Shown here piece after piece: positions 1 to 7,900 of a DNA stretch of 32,273 bases. Origin of the DNA: a virus. The notes under the pieces were generated by a model. The model saw only the letters and a list, made by a program, of their open reading frames with translations, was not told the DNA's origin and did not search any database. Where the stretch lies: positions 1 to 32,273 of the IMG/VR virus record IMGVR_UViG_3300010885_023073; one strand, 5' to 3'. Numbering within the stretch: the first letter of the stretch is position 1; the number at the start of each line of letters is the position of its first letter. A program made the position numbers and the translations under genes.

Positions 1-369
1 GGCAGTGCGATGGCACATGAATTCCTGTGGCCTATCAAGTAATATTTTTAATGTAGGACTGCAAACAACATAGTCGGCATCCAGCAACAGAGTCTGATCC
101 CAAGGAGTCAATTGGTATGCATCCACTCGACTGGCATTGTACCAGGTCACAGTTTCTTGATAATCATCAAAGTATCGTGTGCCACCACTCACTGGGTCTG
201 CTGTGATCACACGATCAAACTTGGTGAGTCGTGTGGCATCTGTGCAATCTGTGATCACTGCCACTGGTATGTCAAGATGTCGACGGATACGATCAGCACT
301 CCATGCTGCCATGCCCACATAGTCAGTGTGTTCGTTGTTGAATGCAAGTATCAACGCACCAGTGGTCAT
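1..369 (-). CDS. Glycosyltransferase-like protein, partial (C-terminus off the left edge)
   Basis: The first 123 codons of a minus-strand gene are present, with no stop before the window edge. The ATG at 369 overlaps the TGA of the preceding 101-aa gene in an ATGA junction, which fixes the start and suggests translational coupling. The N-terminus has a hydrophobic beta strand (GALILAFNNE), then PVAVITD, and near residues 96-100 the run TLLLDADYVV. A DxD motif after a hydrophobic strand is typical of metal- and nucleotide-sugar-binding GT-A glycosyltransferases. The surroundings of that motif (YNASRVDAYQLTPWDQT) resemble phage proteins of this kind that I recall. The likely role is sugar transfer to a phage or host component; the acceptor cannot be guessed. 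The family call rests on the DxD context and fold pattern only, because the catalytic half is missing. Confidence 0.6.
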   Translation of the reverse strand, partial: MTTGALILAFNNEHTDYVGMAAWSADRIRRHLDIPVAVITDCTDATRLTKFDRVITADPVSGGTRYFDDYQETVTWYNASRVDAYQLTPWDQTLLLDADYVVCSPTLKILLDRPQEFMCHRTA

Positions 370-671
370 CGTCGTTTGCTCAGCTGTTCATGCTCTACCA
401 GCCAGGCTGTCATCTGTTCTTGCCAGCGCATCATGGCCATGACGCGTAATTCTTCTGGGCGGACCTGTACCGGAGTTTCATACAGGTCCAAGATCACTGC
501 ATCTCCCGGAGGAACTGTGGCCAGCAATACCAAGAGTTCAGGGCCGGCACGCCACATACCACCGGCGTGAGCAAACAGCATGCGGGCCTCGTATTTTTCT
601 TTAAGCACACGGCGAGCAGCCTCGTGGTCAAACCGTGCTCGTGCATGAGCGATCAAGTTGTCAGTATTCAT
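366..671 (-). CDS. Conserved phage protein of unknown function, 101 aa
   Basis: A short soluble protein with no signal peptide or membrane segment. The N-terminal half is helical and charged (ARARFDHEAARRVLKEKY), followed by a motif AHAGGMWRA around residues 34-42, a short beta-rich middle and a C-terminal amphipathic helix ending LSKRR. I recall similar small proteins in T4-like marine phages next to tail-fibre genes, but no function is known to me. It is the first gene after the terminator at 688-717 and its ATG lies six bases after a TATAAT element, with no Shine-Dalgarno sequence. It overlaps the glycosyltransferase-like gene by four bases, so the two probably form one small transcription unit separate from the structural block. 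Confidence 0.75.
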   Translation of the reverse strand: MNTDNLIAHARARFDHEAARRVLKEKYEARMLFAHAGGMWRAGPELLVLLATVPPGDAVILDLYETPVQVRPEELRVMAMMRWQEQMTAWLVEHEQLSKRR

Positions 672-677
672 TGAGCT

Positions 678-706
678 ATTATAAACGAAAAAAGGGCAAA
701 AGTCTA
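678..706 (-). promoter_or_regulatory. Sigma70-like promoter giving a probable leaderless mRNA
   Basis: On the minus strand TAGACT (701-706, four of six matches to TTGACA) is separated by 17 bases from a perfect TATAAT (678-683). The ATG of the 101-aa gene begins six bases after the -10, so transcription would start at or next to the initiation codon, and no ribosome binding site is visible. The -35 element lies in the loop and stem of the upstream terminator hairpin. The match is by eye; activity is not shown. Confidence 0.55.
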
Positions 707-717
707 CCTTTTGCCCT
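688..717 (-). terminator. Rho-independent terminator of the structural gene block
   Basis: A perfect 10-bp inverted repeat (693-702 with 708-717, core GGGCAAAAG/CTTTTGCCC) encloses a 5-base loop. In the minus-strand transcript it is followed at once by a run of six T. It sits 17 bases after the TAA of the last fibre gene. The A-run lies before the hairpin on the plus strand, so it would terminate leftward transcripts only. Confidence 0.88.
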
Positions 718-733
718 GGAGAAAGTTAGCCTA

Positions 734-1717
734 TTACGCCACGGAAGCAGCGATTGTGGGTGTGCCCCATGATGCACTCAAGCCTTGTGCAGTTGATGGT
801 GGGAAATAGGTACACAGTGTGGTTGGTGCTGTGCCTGTGATAGTGACCGAGCCAGCCGCAGTACCTGTTCCGCCCGAAATGTCCGCGGTTGTACCGGCGC
901 CGCTAACAGCCGGTTGGCTCCAATATGTTGTAAGAGTCAATACTGTACTCGACGTCTGCGTGGCATAGGTCTGAATAAATTCGCCAGTGTACGGAGAGTT
1001 GGTATTAAAAAGTGTAAACACGACCAGTGAGACACCTGTTAATTGATACCAGCCAGTGGTAGTGAGTAGTGTGGTCTGATTTCCACCGGAGCCGCCGATG
1101 CGTGTGGTTCCGGTGTAGCTGACACCAGCGATGGTCTGTGCTGCACTGTTGACCCGACCAGTGAAGTAAAGTGATCCTGGATATCCTGCAAAGGTATTCC
1201 AATCACCATCAATGTCAGTGCCTGTGCTTGATTTTCCAAACTGTAAACGTACACGGCCGCCAGCATTCCAAAAATATCTAGCTTGGTCGGCACTGGGGAA
1301 TGTCACAGTGTGTGTGAATTGAATAGTCCAGGCACTTTGGCCCGAACCGGTAGCAGTGGTCTTGCTTGTGGTGCCGCTGGCATATCCTACCTCTGCGCCA
1401 GAACTGGCTGCGTTACCACGGTTGGTAGTGCAGCTGGTGATATCAGTGCTCACGTTGGCCAAAATCGAAATAAGAGTACCTGTGGTTGGCGCTGCTCTTG
1501 ATGTTATGGTTGTTGAAGTTTGGGCACCGGATGTAGAAAGATTGTTTACCAGTGTGGCCCAGTTGGTGGCAGCGACTGTACCACCGATGCTCACTGCACT
1601 GATTGATGTTTGTCCCCATCCGGAGTCTCCTGATCCTGTGCTCCAGATTGAGTTGAGATTGGTCTGGAAAGTGTTGTAATCACTTGCCTGAATTAACCCG
1701 CCGGTCACATAAGTCAT
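734..1717 (-). CDS. Tail-fibre-type structural protein, 327 aa (paralogue of the adjacent gene)
   Basis: A Thr/Ser/Gly-rich protein with the start MTYVTGGLIQASDYNTFQ, followed by WSTGSGDSGWGQ and NWATLVNNLSTSGAQTSTT, a pattern I recall from fibre-like structural proteins of T4-like marine phages. The middle contains FPSADQARYFWNAGGRVRL, and a weaker-conserved C-terminal part includes VSYTGTTRIGGSGGNQT. It aligns end to end with the 335-aa product just upstream, with the same domain order. The start is supported by that alignment; AGGA lies about 11 bases before the ATG. The gene ends in tandem stops (TAA TAG) just before the terminator, making it the last gene of the structural operon. The likely role is a distal tail fibre or adsorption protein; this is inference from composition and position. 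Confidence 0.75.
   Translation of the reverse strand: MTYVTGGLIQASDYNTFQTNLNSIWSTGSGDSGWGQTSISAVSIGGTVAATNWATLVNNLSTSGAQTSTTITSRAAPTTGTLISILANVSTDITSCTTNRGNAASSGAEVGYASGTTSKTTATGSGQSAWTIQFTHTVTFPSADQARYFWNAGGRVRLQFGKSSTGTDIDGDWNTFAGYPGSLYFTGRVNSAAQTIAGVSYTGTTRIGGSGGNQTTLLTTTGWYQLTGVSLVVFTLFNTNSPYTGEFIQTYATQTSSTVLTLTTYWSQPAVSGAGTTADISGGTGTAAGSVTITGTAPTTLCTYFPPSTAQGLSASWGTPTIAASVA
1496..1702 (-). repeat. Duplicated 5' segment, copy in the 327-aa gene
   Basis: This segment matches 2521-2727 at a constant offset of 1025 bases. It contains three exact identical blocks: 1496-1546 (51 bases), 1588-1618 (31 bases) and 1663-1702 (40 bases), with few substitutions between them. It encodes the N-terminal third of the fibre paralogue. 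The conservation at DNA level, including silent positions, exceeds that of the rest of the gene pair. Confidence 0.9.
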
Positions 1718-1734
1718 ATCTCAGTTTCCTGCGA

Positions 1735-2742
1735 TTATAACGGAACAACAGTTACTGAAGCGACGATTGTGGGTGTGCCCCAACTGGCACTCAACCCTTG
1801 TGCTGTGGATGGTGGAATATAGGTACACAATGTGGTTGGTGCAGTAGCACCACCAATTGAGGTGGCACCCACTGCCGGTGCTGTTCCGCCCGAAATGTTA
1901 GTGGTTGTGCCGGCTGCCGATACTGCTTGTTGACTCCAGGTGGTCGACAAAGTTAGAACTGTGGAAGAGGCTGCAGCTTGGACGTTAATGTAGTTGGTTG
2001 TATATGGCGAAGTGGTATCATAAAGAACGAATATACTACCACCGGGCACGGCAGTTCCAATCAACTGATACCACCCGGTGGTTGTGGAAAGTGCAGTCTG
2101 ATTTCCACCTGTGCCACCGATACGAGTGGTTCCAGTATAGCTTACTCCGGCAATGGTCTGTGCTGCGCTGTTGACATAACCGGCAAGGTAAATCGATCCA
2201 GGCCAGCCTGCCAGCTGATTCCAGTCAGGATCAAGATCGGTACCTGTACTAGACTTGCCAAATTGCAATCGAACACGGCCACCTGCATTAAAGAAGTATC
2301 TGGCTTGATCAGCACTAGGAAATGTCACGGTATGCACCCAACGAATCTGCCAAGCGCCCTGGGATCCATTGCTGGCTCCACTGGTTGCACTTGTAGTACC
2401 ACTAGCGTATCCAACCTCGGTGCCTGCACTGGCGGCATTACCACGGTTGGTTGTGCAGTTAGTAATATCAGTAGTTACGTTGGCCAAAATACCTACCACA
2501 TTTCCAGTAACAGGAGCAGTTCTTGATGTTATGGTTGTTGAAGTTTGGGCACCGGATGTAGAAAGATTGTTGACCAGAGTGGCCCAATTGGTGGCAGTGA
2601 CTATACCACCGGTGCTCACTGCACTGATTGATGTTTGTCCCCAACCAGAGTCTCCCGAGCCGGTGCTCCAAATACTATTCAGATTGTTCTGGAAAGTGTT
2701 GTAATCACTTGCCTGAATTAACCCGCCTGTTGAATAAGTCAT
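1735..2742 (-). CDS. Tail-fibre-type structural protein, 335 aa (paralogue of the adjacent gene)
   Basis: This is the upstream member of a tandem duplication. It starts MTYSTGGLIQASDYNTFQ and shares with the 327-aa protein the blocks GSGDSGWGQTSISAVS, ATNWATLVNNLSTSGAQ, TFPSADQARYF, NAGGRVRLQFGKSSTGTD and GVSYTGTTRIGG. It differs mainly in residues about 105-135 and in the C-terminal half, which includes a short extra tail ending VTVVPL. AGGA eight bases before the ATG gives a good ribosome binding site. Seventeen bases separate it from the following gene. The product is probably a fibre or adsorption protein; the divergent C-terminus would be the part that meets receptors. No enzyme motif is visible. 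Confidence 0.75.
   Translation of the reverse strand: MTYSTGGLIQASDYNTFQNNLNSIWSTGSGDSGWGQTSISAVSTGGIVTATNWATLVNNLSTSGAQTSTTITSRTAPVTGNVVGILANVTTDITNCTTNRGNAASAGTEVGYASGTTSATSGASNGSQGAWQIRWVHTVTFPSADQARYFFNAGGRVRLQFGKSSTGTDLDPDWNQLAGWPGSIYLAGYVNSAAQTIAGVSYTGTTRIGGTGGNQTALSTTTGWYQLIGTAVPGGSIFVLYDTTSPYTTNYINVQAAASSTVLTLSTTWSQQAVSAAGTTTNISGGTAPAVGATSIGGATAPTTLCTYIPPSTAQGLSASWGTPTIVASVTVVPL
2521..2727 (-). repeat. Duplicated 5' segment, copy in the 335-aa gene
   Basis: Partner of 1496-1702. Exact blocks are 2521-2571, 2613-2643 and 2688-2727. The direct repeat could act as a substrate for homologous recombination that would fuse the two fibre genes into one chimera or delete one of them. Confidence 0.9.
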
Positions 2743-2755
2743 ATTCGTTTTCCTG

Positions 2756-4153
2756 TTATTTGATTGTTACAATAGCTTCAACTGTGCCCGATTCTACGGT
2801 GTTCTTGCCACTCAACGCACGGCCAATCACATTAAACGAAGTTGCTTCGCCGGGCTGTGCTGCACGAGCTACACCAGCGCCTGCAGAGATCAATCGATCT
2901 CCTTTGTTCACAATACCTGTTACTTTCACAGGAACACGGCCTGTCATGGCCACCGGAGGATGTGTGTCATCCTCGCCGGCACCACCATTCATTGTGAATG
3001 CAGGACGGGTAGAGATAACTCCAAACACCTTATCGCTGGCATCAAGTTGAACACGGGTAATTTCTGCAGATCCGCCCAACTCAACCACTGTGCCCGGTTC
3101 GTAGATCGCATCTGCTGCAAAACGCTCTGCCACGTCAGCATACAATGCTGTGGTACTTTGTGCAAATACCTTGTTGAAATAACTAGAACTAGACCCAATG
3201 TTGCCCACAGCATTACCGGCTCCGTTCACGATGGCAGTAGCACCGCCGGCTGTATTAACAGTAGTAGTTCCGGCAATAGTTGTCATACCATTGGCACCAT
3301 ACATGGTAATCATTGTAGTAGGGACACCACCTTCATTGATCTGGATCAACAGGTTACCATTGCTGGTCTGGTTACGCAAGTAAACATCGTTGCCTGTAAC
3401 ACTTATCCGAGCATCAGAGTTGAGTCCAACCGAAAGACCAGTGTTGTTGAGAACACCCAACGTGCCTGTCATGGTTTGATTATTAGTAGTTTGTACAAAT
3501 CCCGAAGCTGCAATATTCCCTACTGTGTTGGCATTGTTGGCAGTGCCTTGGAAATATTGGCCCACGCCGGAGATTGATGTGGCTAATGTTATGCCCGGGC
3601 GCACATTGGATGCAAAACCCGTGATTGGAACCTGTGGATCAAACGATGCATCTTTGCTCACAATGCCCACGATAGAGTCTTCAACATACAATTCCACAAC
3701 CACATGACTGATACTGTTGGTGTCGGTGATTGTGGTAGGAATAGCGCCAGTCACTCCGGTGCCTGCGGTGTATGCTGGTCCTACCAAGATCCAAGCTGCA
3801 CCGCTGTAAACATTGAGTTGAGCATTGGTGCTATCATACCATAGATCACCTGCCACATTTGAACTTGGGGCACTGGCCGAGGCAGTGGCCCCAGAGATGA
3901 CCTTGAATACCGTACCATTGTACACTTTCATGGTGTCTGTGGTCTGGTCCCACCATAATTGACCTGTCAGCGGCGCACCTGGCGCTGTGGTGTTAGAGCC
4001 GTTTTCCAACAGTCGGATGATATCATCGTTGATAAACTGACCATAACCAGCATAATTTTTACCCACCAGGGTCATGCTAGATGTGGTGTCGATGGTTCCA
4101 TCAGGAACTACTGCGAAAATTGCACCATCAGTGAGAGTGATTGTATATGACAT
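2756..4153 (-). CDS. Tail fibre protein with conserved C-terminal module, 465 aa
   Basis: The N-terminal part (MSYTITLTDG, then VGKNYAGYGQFINDDIIRLLENG and GQLWWDQTT, GDLWYDS around residues 25-110) looks like the attachment region of marine T4-like phage fibres. A repetitive beta-rich shaft follows, with TNNQTMTGTLGV and NVYLRNQT-like segments. The C-terminal ~130 residues hold the module SYFNKVFAQSTTALYADVAERF, then EPGTVVELGG, VFGVISTRPAFTMN and PVAMTGRVPVKVTG followed by KGDRLI. I recall this module at the ends of many phage fibres; it resembles intramolecular-chaperone or peptidase G2-type tips, but no cleavage site is proved here. GGAG nine bases before the ATG is a good ribosome binding site. 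It leads the fibre cluster and has two late-promoter-like motifs upstream. Confidence 0.8.
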   Translation of the reverse strand: MSYTITLTDGAIFAVVPDGTIDTTSSMTLVGKNYAGYGQFINDDIIRLLENGSNTTAPGAPLTGQLWWDQTTDTMKVYNGTVFKVISGATASASAPSSNVAGDLWYDSTNAQLNVYSGAAWILVGPAYTAGTGVTGAIPTTITDTNSISHVVVELYVEDSIVGIVSKDASFDPQVPITGFASNVRPGITLATSISGVGQYFQGTANNANTVGNIAASGFVQTTNNQTMTGTLGVLNNTGLSVGLNSDARISVTGNDVYLRNQTSNGNLLIQINEGGVPTTMITMYGANGMTTIAGTTTVNTAGGATAIVNGAGNAVGNIGSSSSYFNKVFAQSTTALYADVAERFAADAIYEPGTVVELGGSAEITRVQLDASDKVFGVISTRPAFTMNGGAGEDDTHPPVAMTGRVPVKVTGIVNKGDRLISAGAGVARAAQPGEATSFNVIGRALSGKNTVESGTVEAIVTIK

Positions 4154-4178
4154 GTTTGCTTGCTCCGAATCTTAAAGG

Positions 4179-4186
4179 TATTTATT
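4179..4186 (-). promoter_or_regulatory. Candidate late promoter (AATAAATA) before the 465-aa fibre gene
   Basis: The minus strand reads AATAAATA, one mismatch from the T4 late consensus TATAAATA and a full match to the looser NATAAATA form. It lies 25 bases before the ATG, with the GGAG ribosome binding site between them. Distance and position suit a gp55-dependent late promoter. Such AT-rich octamers also occur by chance. Confidence 0.5.
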
Positions 4187-4203
4187 ACCTGGTAATCTAC
4201 ACA

Positions 4204-4211
4204 TATTTATG
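4204..4211 (-). promoter_or_regulatory. Second candidate late promoter (CATAAATA) overlapping a stop codon
   Basis: The minus strand reads CATAAATA, and its TAA is the stop codon of the 204-aa gene. It is 25 bases upstream of the AATAAATA element at 4179-4186, giving two candidate start sites for the fibre gene. Weak evidence taken alone. Confidence 0.35.
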
Positions 4212-4821
4212 CTGTGCTTAGGTTAGTCAGGGTCTGTATTCGCACAGTGTAATCAATCTGGATCTGTCGATTCAAACTCTTTTGCACCGGGTGGAATATC
4301 ACATGTGTTAATAACCGTAATTGAGTAAGGTCTTCACCTGTAACTGCTTTGAGCCCCAATTCATCAAACACATATTCGCCGTTGAAATTGGTACTATTGT
4401 CAAATGCCTGCTGTCCGGGTATGGCTCCGTAATCTAATAAACAACTAACTAGAATATCTGTGTAAATCTGCCCGCTAGTGTGCAACACTTGCATATAATT
4501 GTTAGTAGTATCCGTATCAGCTGCCGAGTTATCATCAACTACTTTGGCGTAGGTTTCATTATAAAGATCAGCATTGGCTCCAGTTGTGTTAGGTGGCAAA
4601 TAGGTAATCACGCCGGTGGGATCCACAGAGCTACCGCCATTGCCAAATGCCATGAGATAGATCCACCCACCACCCTGTGCCAGTGTTCGGTTGCTGAGAG
4701 TCTCAGCAAGGCTGATGCTCATGTTTTCATAATGGATGGCGTTCTTTTTGTCCACAAAAACTTCACCACTCACAGGATCATGTATCTTTACAAATCCTTG
4801 TACTTGAACCGGTATCATCAT
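4207..4821 (-). CDS. Virion structural protein of unknown role, 204 aa
   Basis: The N-terminus carries VQGFVKIHDPVSGEVFVDKK and then ENMSISLAETLSNR. The middle has GGWIYLMAFGNGGSSVDPTG, and the C-terminal third is beta-rich (LRLLTHVIFHPVQKSLNRQ, QIDYTVRIQTLTNL). I recall proteins of this form near the baseplate-fibre genes of T4-like marine phages, annotated only as structural. The ATG at 4821 overlaps the TGA of the preceding 46-aa gene (ATGA), so translation is probably coupled; a second ATG follows directly and could also serve. Its N-terminal motif repeats that of the 46-aa protein. It lies between the giant virion protein and the fibres and may link fibres to the baseplate, which is inference. 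Confidence 0.7.
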   Translation of the reverse strand: MMIPVQVQGFVKIHDPVSGEVFVDKKNAIHYENMSISLAETLSNRTLAQGGGWIYLMAFGNGGSSVDPTGVITYLPPNTTGANADLYNETYAKVVDDNSAADTDTTNNYMQVLHTSGQIYTDILVSCLLDYGAIPGQQAFDNSTNFNGEYVFDELGLKAVTGEDLTQLRLLTHVIFHPVQKSLNRQIQIDYTVRIQTLTNLSTA

Positions 4822-4958
4822 GCTGGTATCTCCACAAATACTTGTTTGGTTTTGGGATCAGATATCTTCAAGAATCCCGAAACTGCGATGGCACCGCGTT
4901 CATTTGGGCGAGATACAGGCTTTGGCGGCTGTGGGTGAGGCTTATGATTTTGCTGCAT
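4818..4958 (-). CDS. Small protein, 46 aa, related to the N-terminus of the 204-aa protein
   Basis: An intact short reading frame fills the gap between the giant gene and the 204-aa gene. The N-terminal half is Pro/Gln/His-rich (QQNHKPHPQPPKP). The C-terminal half, GFLKISDPKTKQVFVEIPA, matches the start of the next protein: V-GF-KI-DP and VFV are shared, about ten identities over 17 positions. The frame is bounded by AAGG ten bases before the ATG and by an ATGA overlap with the next gene, both typical of a real coupled gene. It could be a free short copy of a beta-rich binding motif or the remnant of a truncated duplicate. No function is known to me. Confidence 0.7.
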   Translation of the reverse strand: MQQNHKPHPQPPKPVSRPNERGAIAVSGFLKISDPKTKQVFVEIPA

Positions 4959-4961
4959 GTT

Positions 4962-4970
4962 TTATTTACC
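4962..4970 (-). promoter_or_regulatory. GGTAAATAA motif, candidate late promoter
   Basis: The minus strand reads GGTAAATAA directly after the TAA of the giant gene and three bases before the ATG of the 46-aa gene. The same nonamer occurs before gp6 (22594-22602) and before the gp48-type gene (30951-30960 region). It is too close to the ATG to give a leader that keeps the AAGG site, so here it may only be AT-rich spacer. Confidence 0.3.
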
Positions 4971-7900
4971 TTAGTTTTGTCCTCTGAAGAACCTTGCGGC
5001 ATCAGTTTGGGTTACTTGCAATGCTTGTCCATCAGAGGGGTTGCCATTGGCCGGTTGATACCACCCGAATCCTTGTCTCACACGCAGAGAAACTTCATAT
5101 CCTGCTCGAGGTGCTGTTGCAAAGGTTATGGCAGCAGGTGCTACAGAATCCACTGTGTATCCTGTGGTCACTCGCAGACCGGCAACATATACTAGGATGG
5201 CCTGCTCAGCAAAATTCAAGGACAAGTTGCCAAGATTGATATTAGCTGCCGAGAATGTAGTGGTAGCACCATCTGCCAGTGTATTGGTGTACACGATGCG
5301 ATCTTGGTATTCAGCCGGAGCCAAGTTGCCTTGACCAAGATTGTATACGATACTACTCACAGCATGTTCGGCCACTGCTGTGCCTGCTGTACCACGCATT
5401 AGGCTACTTACCGTGTTGTTATTAGTGTCAAGTTCACGATACATGATACGCTCACCATTGATGGTGATGATTCCCCAGACGTTAATTTCTAAGTTGGGCT
5501 GTGTAAGCGTGCTGGCATTGTTCACATAAATGATATCTTGATCTTTGAATAATGTTTGTGTTAGATATGTGGTAGTTGCAGTAGTCATGCGATACGTGGC
5601 TTGTACTCCGCGCATGTCTTGGAATATACGGAATTCCATCTCTTCTGGCACAACCGAATCTGTAAACAACTGTGCTACTATCACATCAGTGGATCCGATC
5701 ACAGGGCCGTTCAGTATGAGTTGTTCTCCAGAAATCAAGAAATCATCACCATAGAAAATACGGGCACCGTTCTTTGTGACCCACATCCTTGTTGGATCAA
5801 GTATAATCCTGCCAAGCTGGAAATCATTTACGATAATTTGCACGCCTTCGGTGTAATCAAAACTGCCCGGGTCATCAGTGACTGTGCCCACATCAAAGTC
5901 GGTGCTGTCATAAGGTTCGTTTACTACGGTACCTATGGTCACTGGGCCTTGCCATAACAATGTTACTATGCTTTGCTGTGCGGTGTCATTCCAGGATGTG
6001 ACACTAACGATATCACCGTATTGAGGATAGAATCCACCGGAGGTGCGGAATACCAATTGATAATTGTCAATACTACTGCCGTCATCAAAAATCACATAAT
6101 CTGCTTTGGTAGTTACGCTGATCAACACTTGAGATCCTATGCCTGGAGCCGTAGTAAAATCTACATATCTGGTATTGCTACCGGTGTAGGGCTCTACTAT
6201 GTAATCGCTGCCTAAGGTGAGTCGATAGTTGTCTACATAAACAAGAACATCATTGTCAGCAACCAATGCCAGGCTGTACCCTCCGCGATTGGGCAGAGCG
6301 TATCCAGAACTTCCATCAGCAATATACAAAGCACCCTCAGGTGGTCTAGCACGGATGCCGTCTACTTCCACGATCAAGTTAGCAATGTTGGTACCCGACA
6401 TAGAATTTTCCAGCCGATAGTCCAACTGACCATAACTCACAAAATTCTGTGTCTGCGGTGTGGACCAGGTGTAAGGCAATGATCCATCAGTGCTGCCAAG
6501 AGCAGTGACATTGATCTCATCAGATGATCCATATGTATTAGAAAACATGATGTCAGTGGTGTTGTTGCTACCTGCCACATATGTATAATTGTTGATCAGC
6601 ACACCGTTGACAAAAATCACCATGTCAAAGATTTCAACATCTGCCACAGGAATGTTCAAGAAGTTGCCAACATCTGCGCCATTGAAACTGTTTTTGTACA
6701 GTTGATTGCCGCCGCCTATGCCAAATACACTCACTACCAAGGTATCGCCATTGGCTGCTGGTGGTGCACTGATACTGGGCACAATAGCAACTATTTGATT
6801 TACCCAATCCACAGTGTAGGCTATGCCTTGAGTGAGGTCTCGGCTTTGTGTTTGATTGGTCACACGTATCTGCACAGGATTAGGGACAATGCCTGCAAAA
6901 CTTTGTGTGTATGCGGTACTGCTGTTAAATGTCCATTTTGTGATCTTCCAGGCAAACCCGTGGCCATCTCCGGCCCAGTCAGATCCGGGGCGTGTATAAA
7001 CACGGAAGTCCATAGTGTCAAATTCCGAACCAGGTACCAGTTCTTCAGGTGCATGGCTTTCATAAGGACCCACAAACTCACCACCGACCACGTTGATATC
7101 TGTTGGGCGCAGTCCTAGATAGATATCCAGGAATCTACTTTCGTAGATAGTATCCAAAATACCCGGATCATATGTAGGACGACCTTCTGGGCCATAGGCA
7201 ATATTATCCCAAGGGTTTGTATCCCAGTTGCCCACGTCCCATCCGGTGTTTTGGTTAAATGTTGGAGCACTAACTTGCACGCCAGGGTAACTCACACCAT
7301 CAATCAGCAGACTTAGATCTAAACCAGGTTCATTCACGGTAGGAACATACAATCCCATGGTACGATCCACGCCACTGAGAGTGGCGGCATTTACCAGCAA
7401 CCAGTTTGCAGGATCAAATGTGGTGGTTTCAACCGCTGTAGAATCGGAACTGTTGGCTTCCCATACTCTATTGTCGTAACGTACTTGGGTACCGTTGTCA
7501 TATGACACATTGGGCTCCCAATCAACAATAGTAGTCACATATTGATATCTGTCATATTTCATGGTGACATCAAAACTACGCACTAGATTGTATGCTGTAT
7601 CATCAACCAAGGCATTAGCCATCACCGCAACTAGCTGTCCACCTGTGCCGTTGCCTCCATTGAGTGTGATGATAGCAGTTGTGGTATATCCTGACCCGGT
7701 GTCTACCACTGTGACTCCGGTGATAGCACCGGCACTGTTTACCAGAACAGTGAGAACCGCAGGAGTAACGCAATCACCAGTGACCACTGCTACTGGTGGC
7801 ACAGTGTATCCAGATCCTGCATCGGCAATGTTCACACTGACTACGCCTAGTGCATAGTTATCATACCAGAAACTCCAAGGCTGTTTTTGCCACACAAGAC

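Noticed and set aside
1734-1739. TATAAT on the minus strand between the two fibre paralogues
   Set aside because: No acceptable -35 at 16-18 bases, and it overlaps the stop codon of the upstream gene; left out as chance.
2628-4150. Overlapping plus-strand open frames opposite the fibre genes
   Set aside because: They are antisense to well supported minus-strand genes, lack ribosome binding sites, are Cys/Ser-rich in the manner of shadow frames, and match no family.
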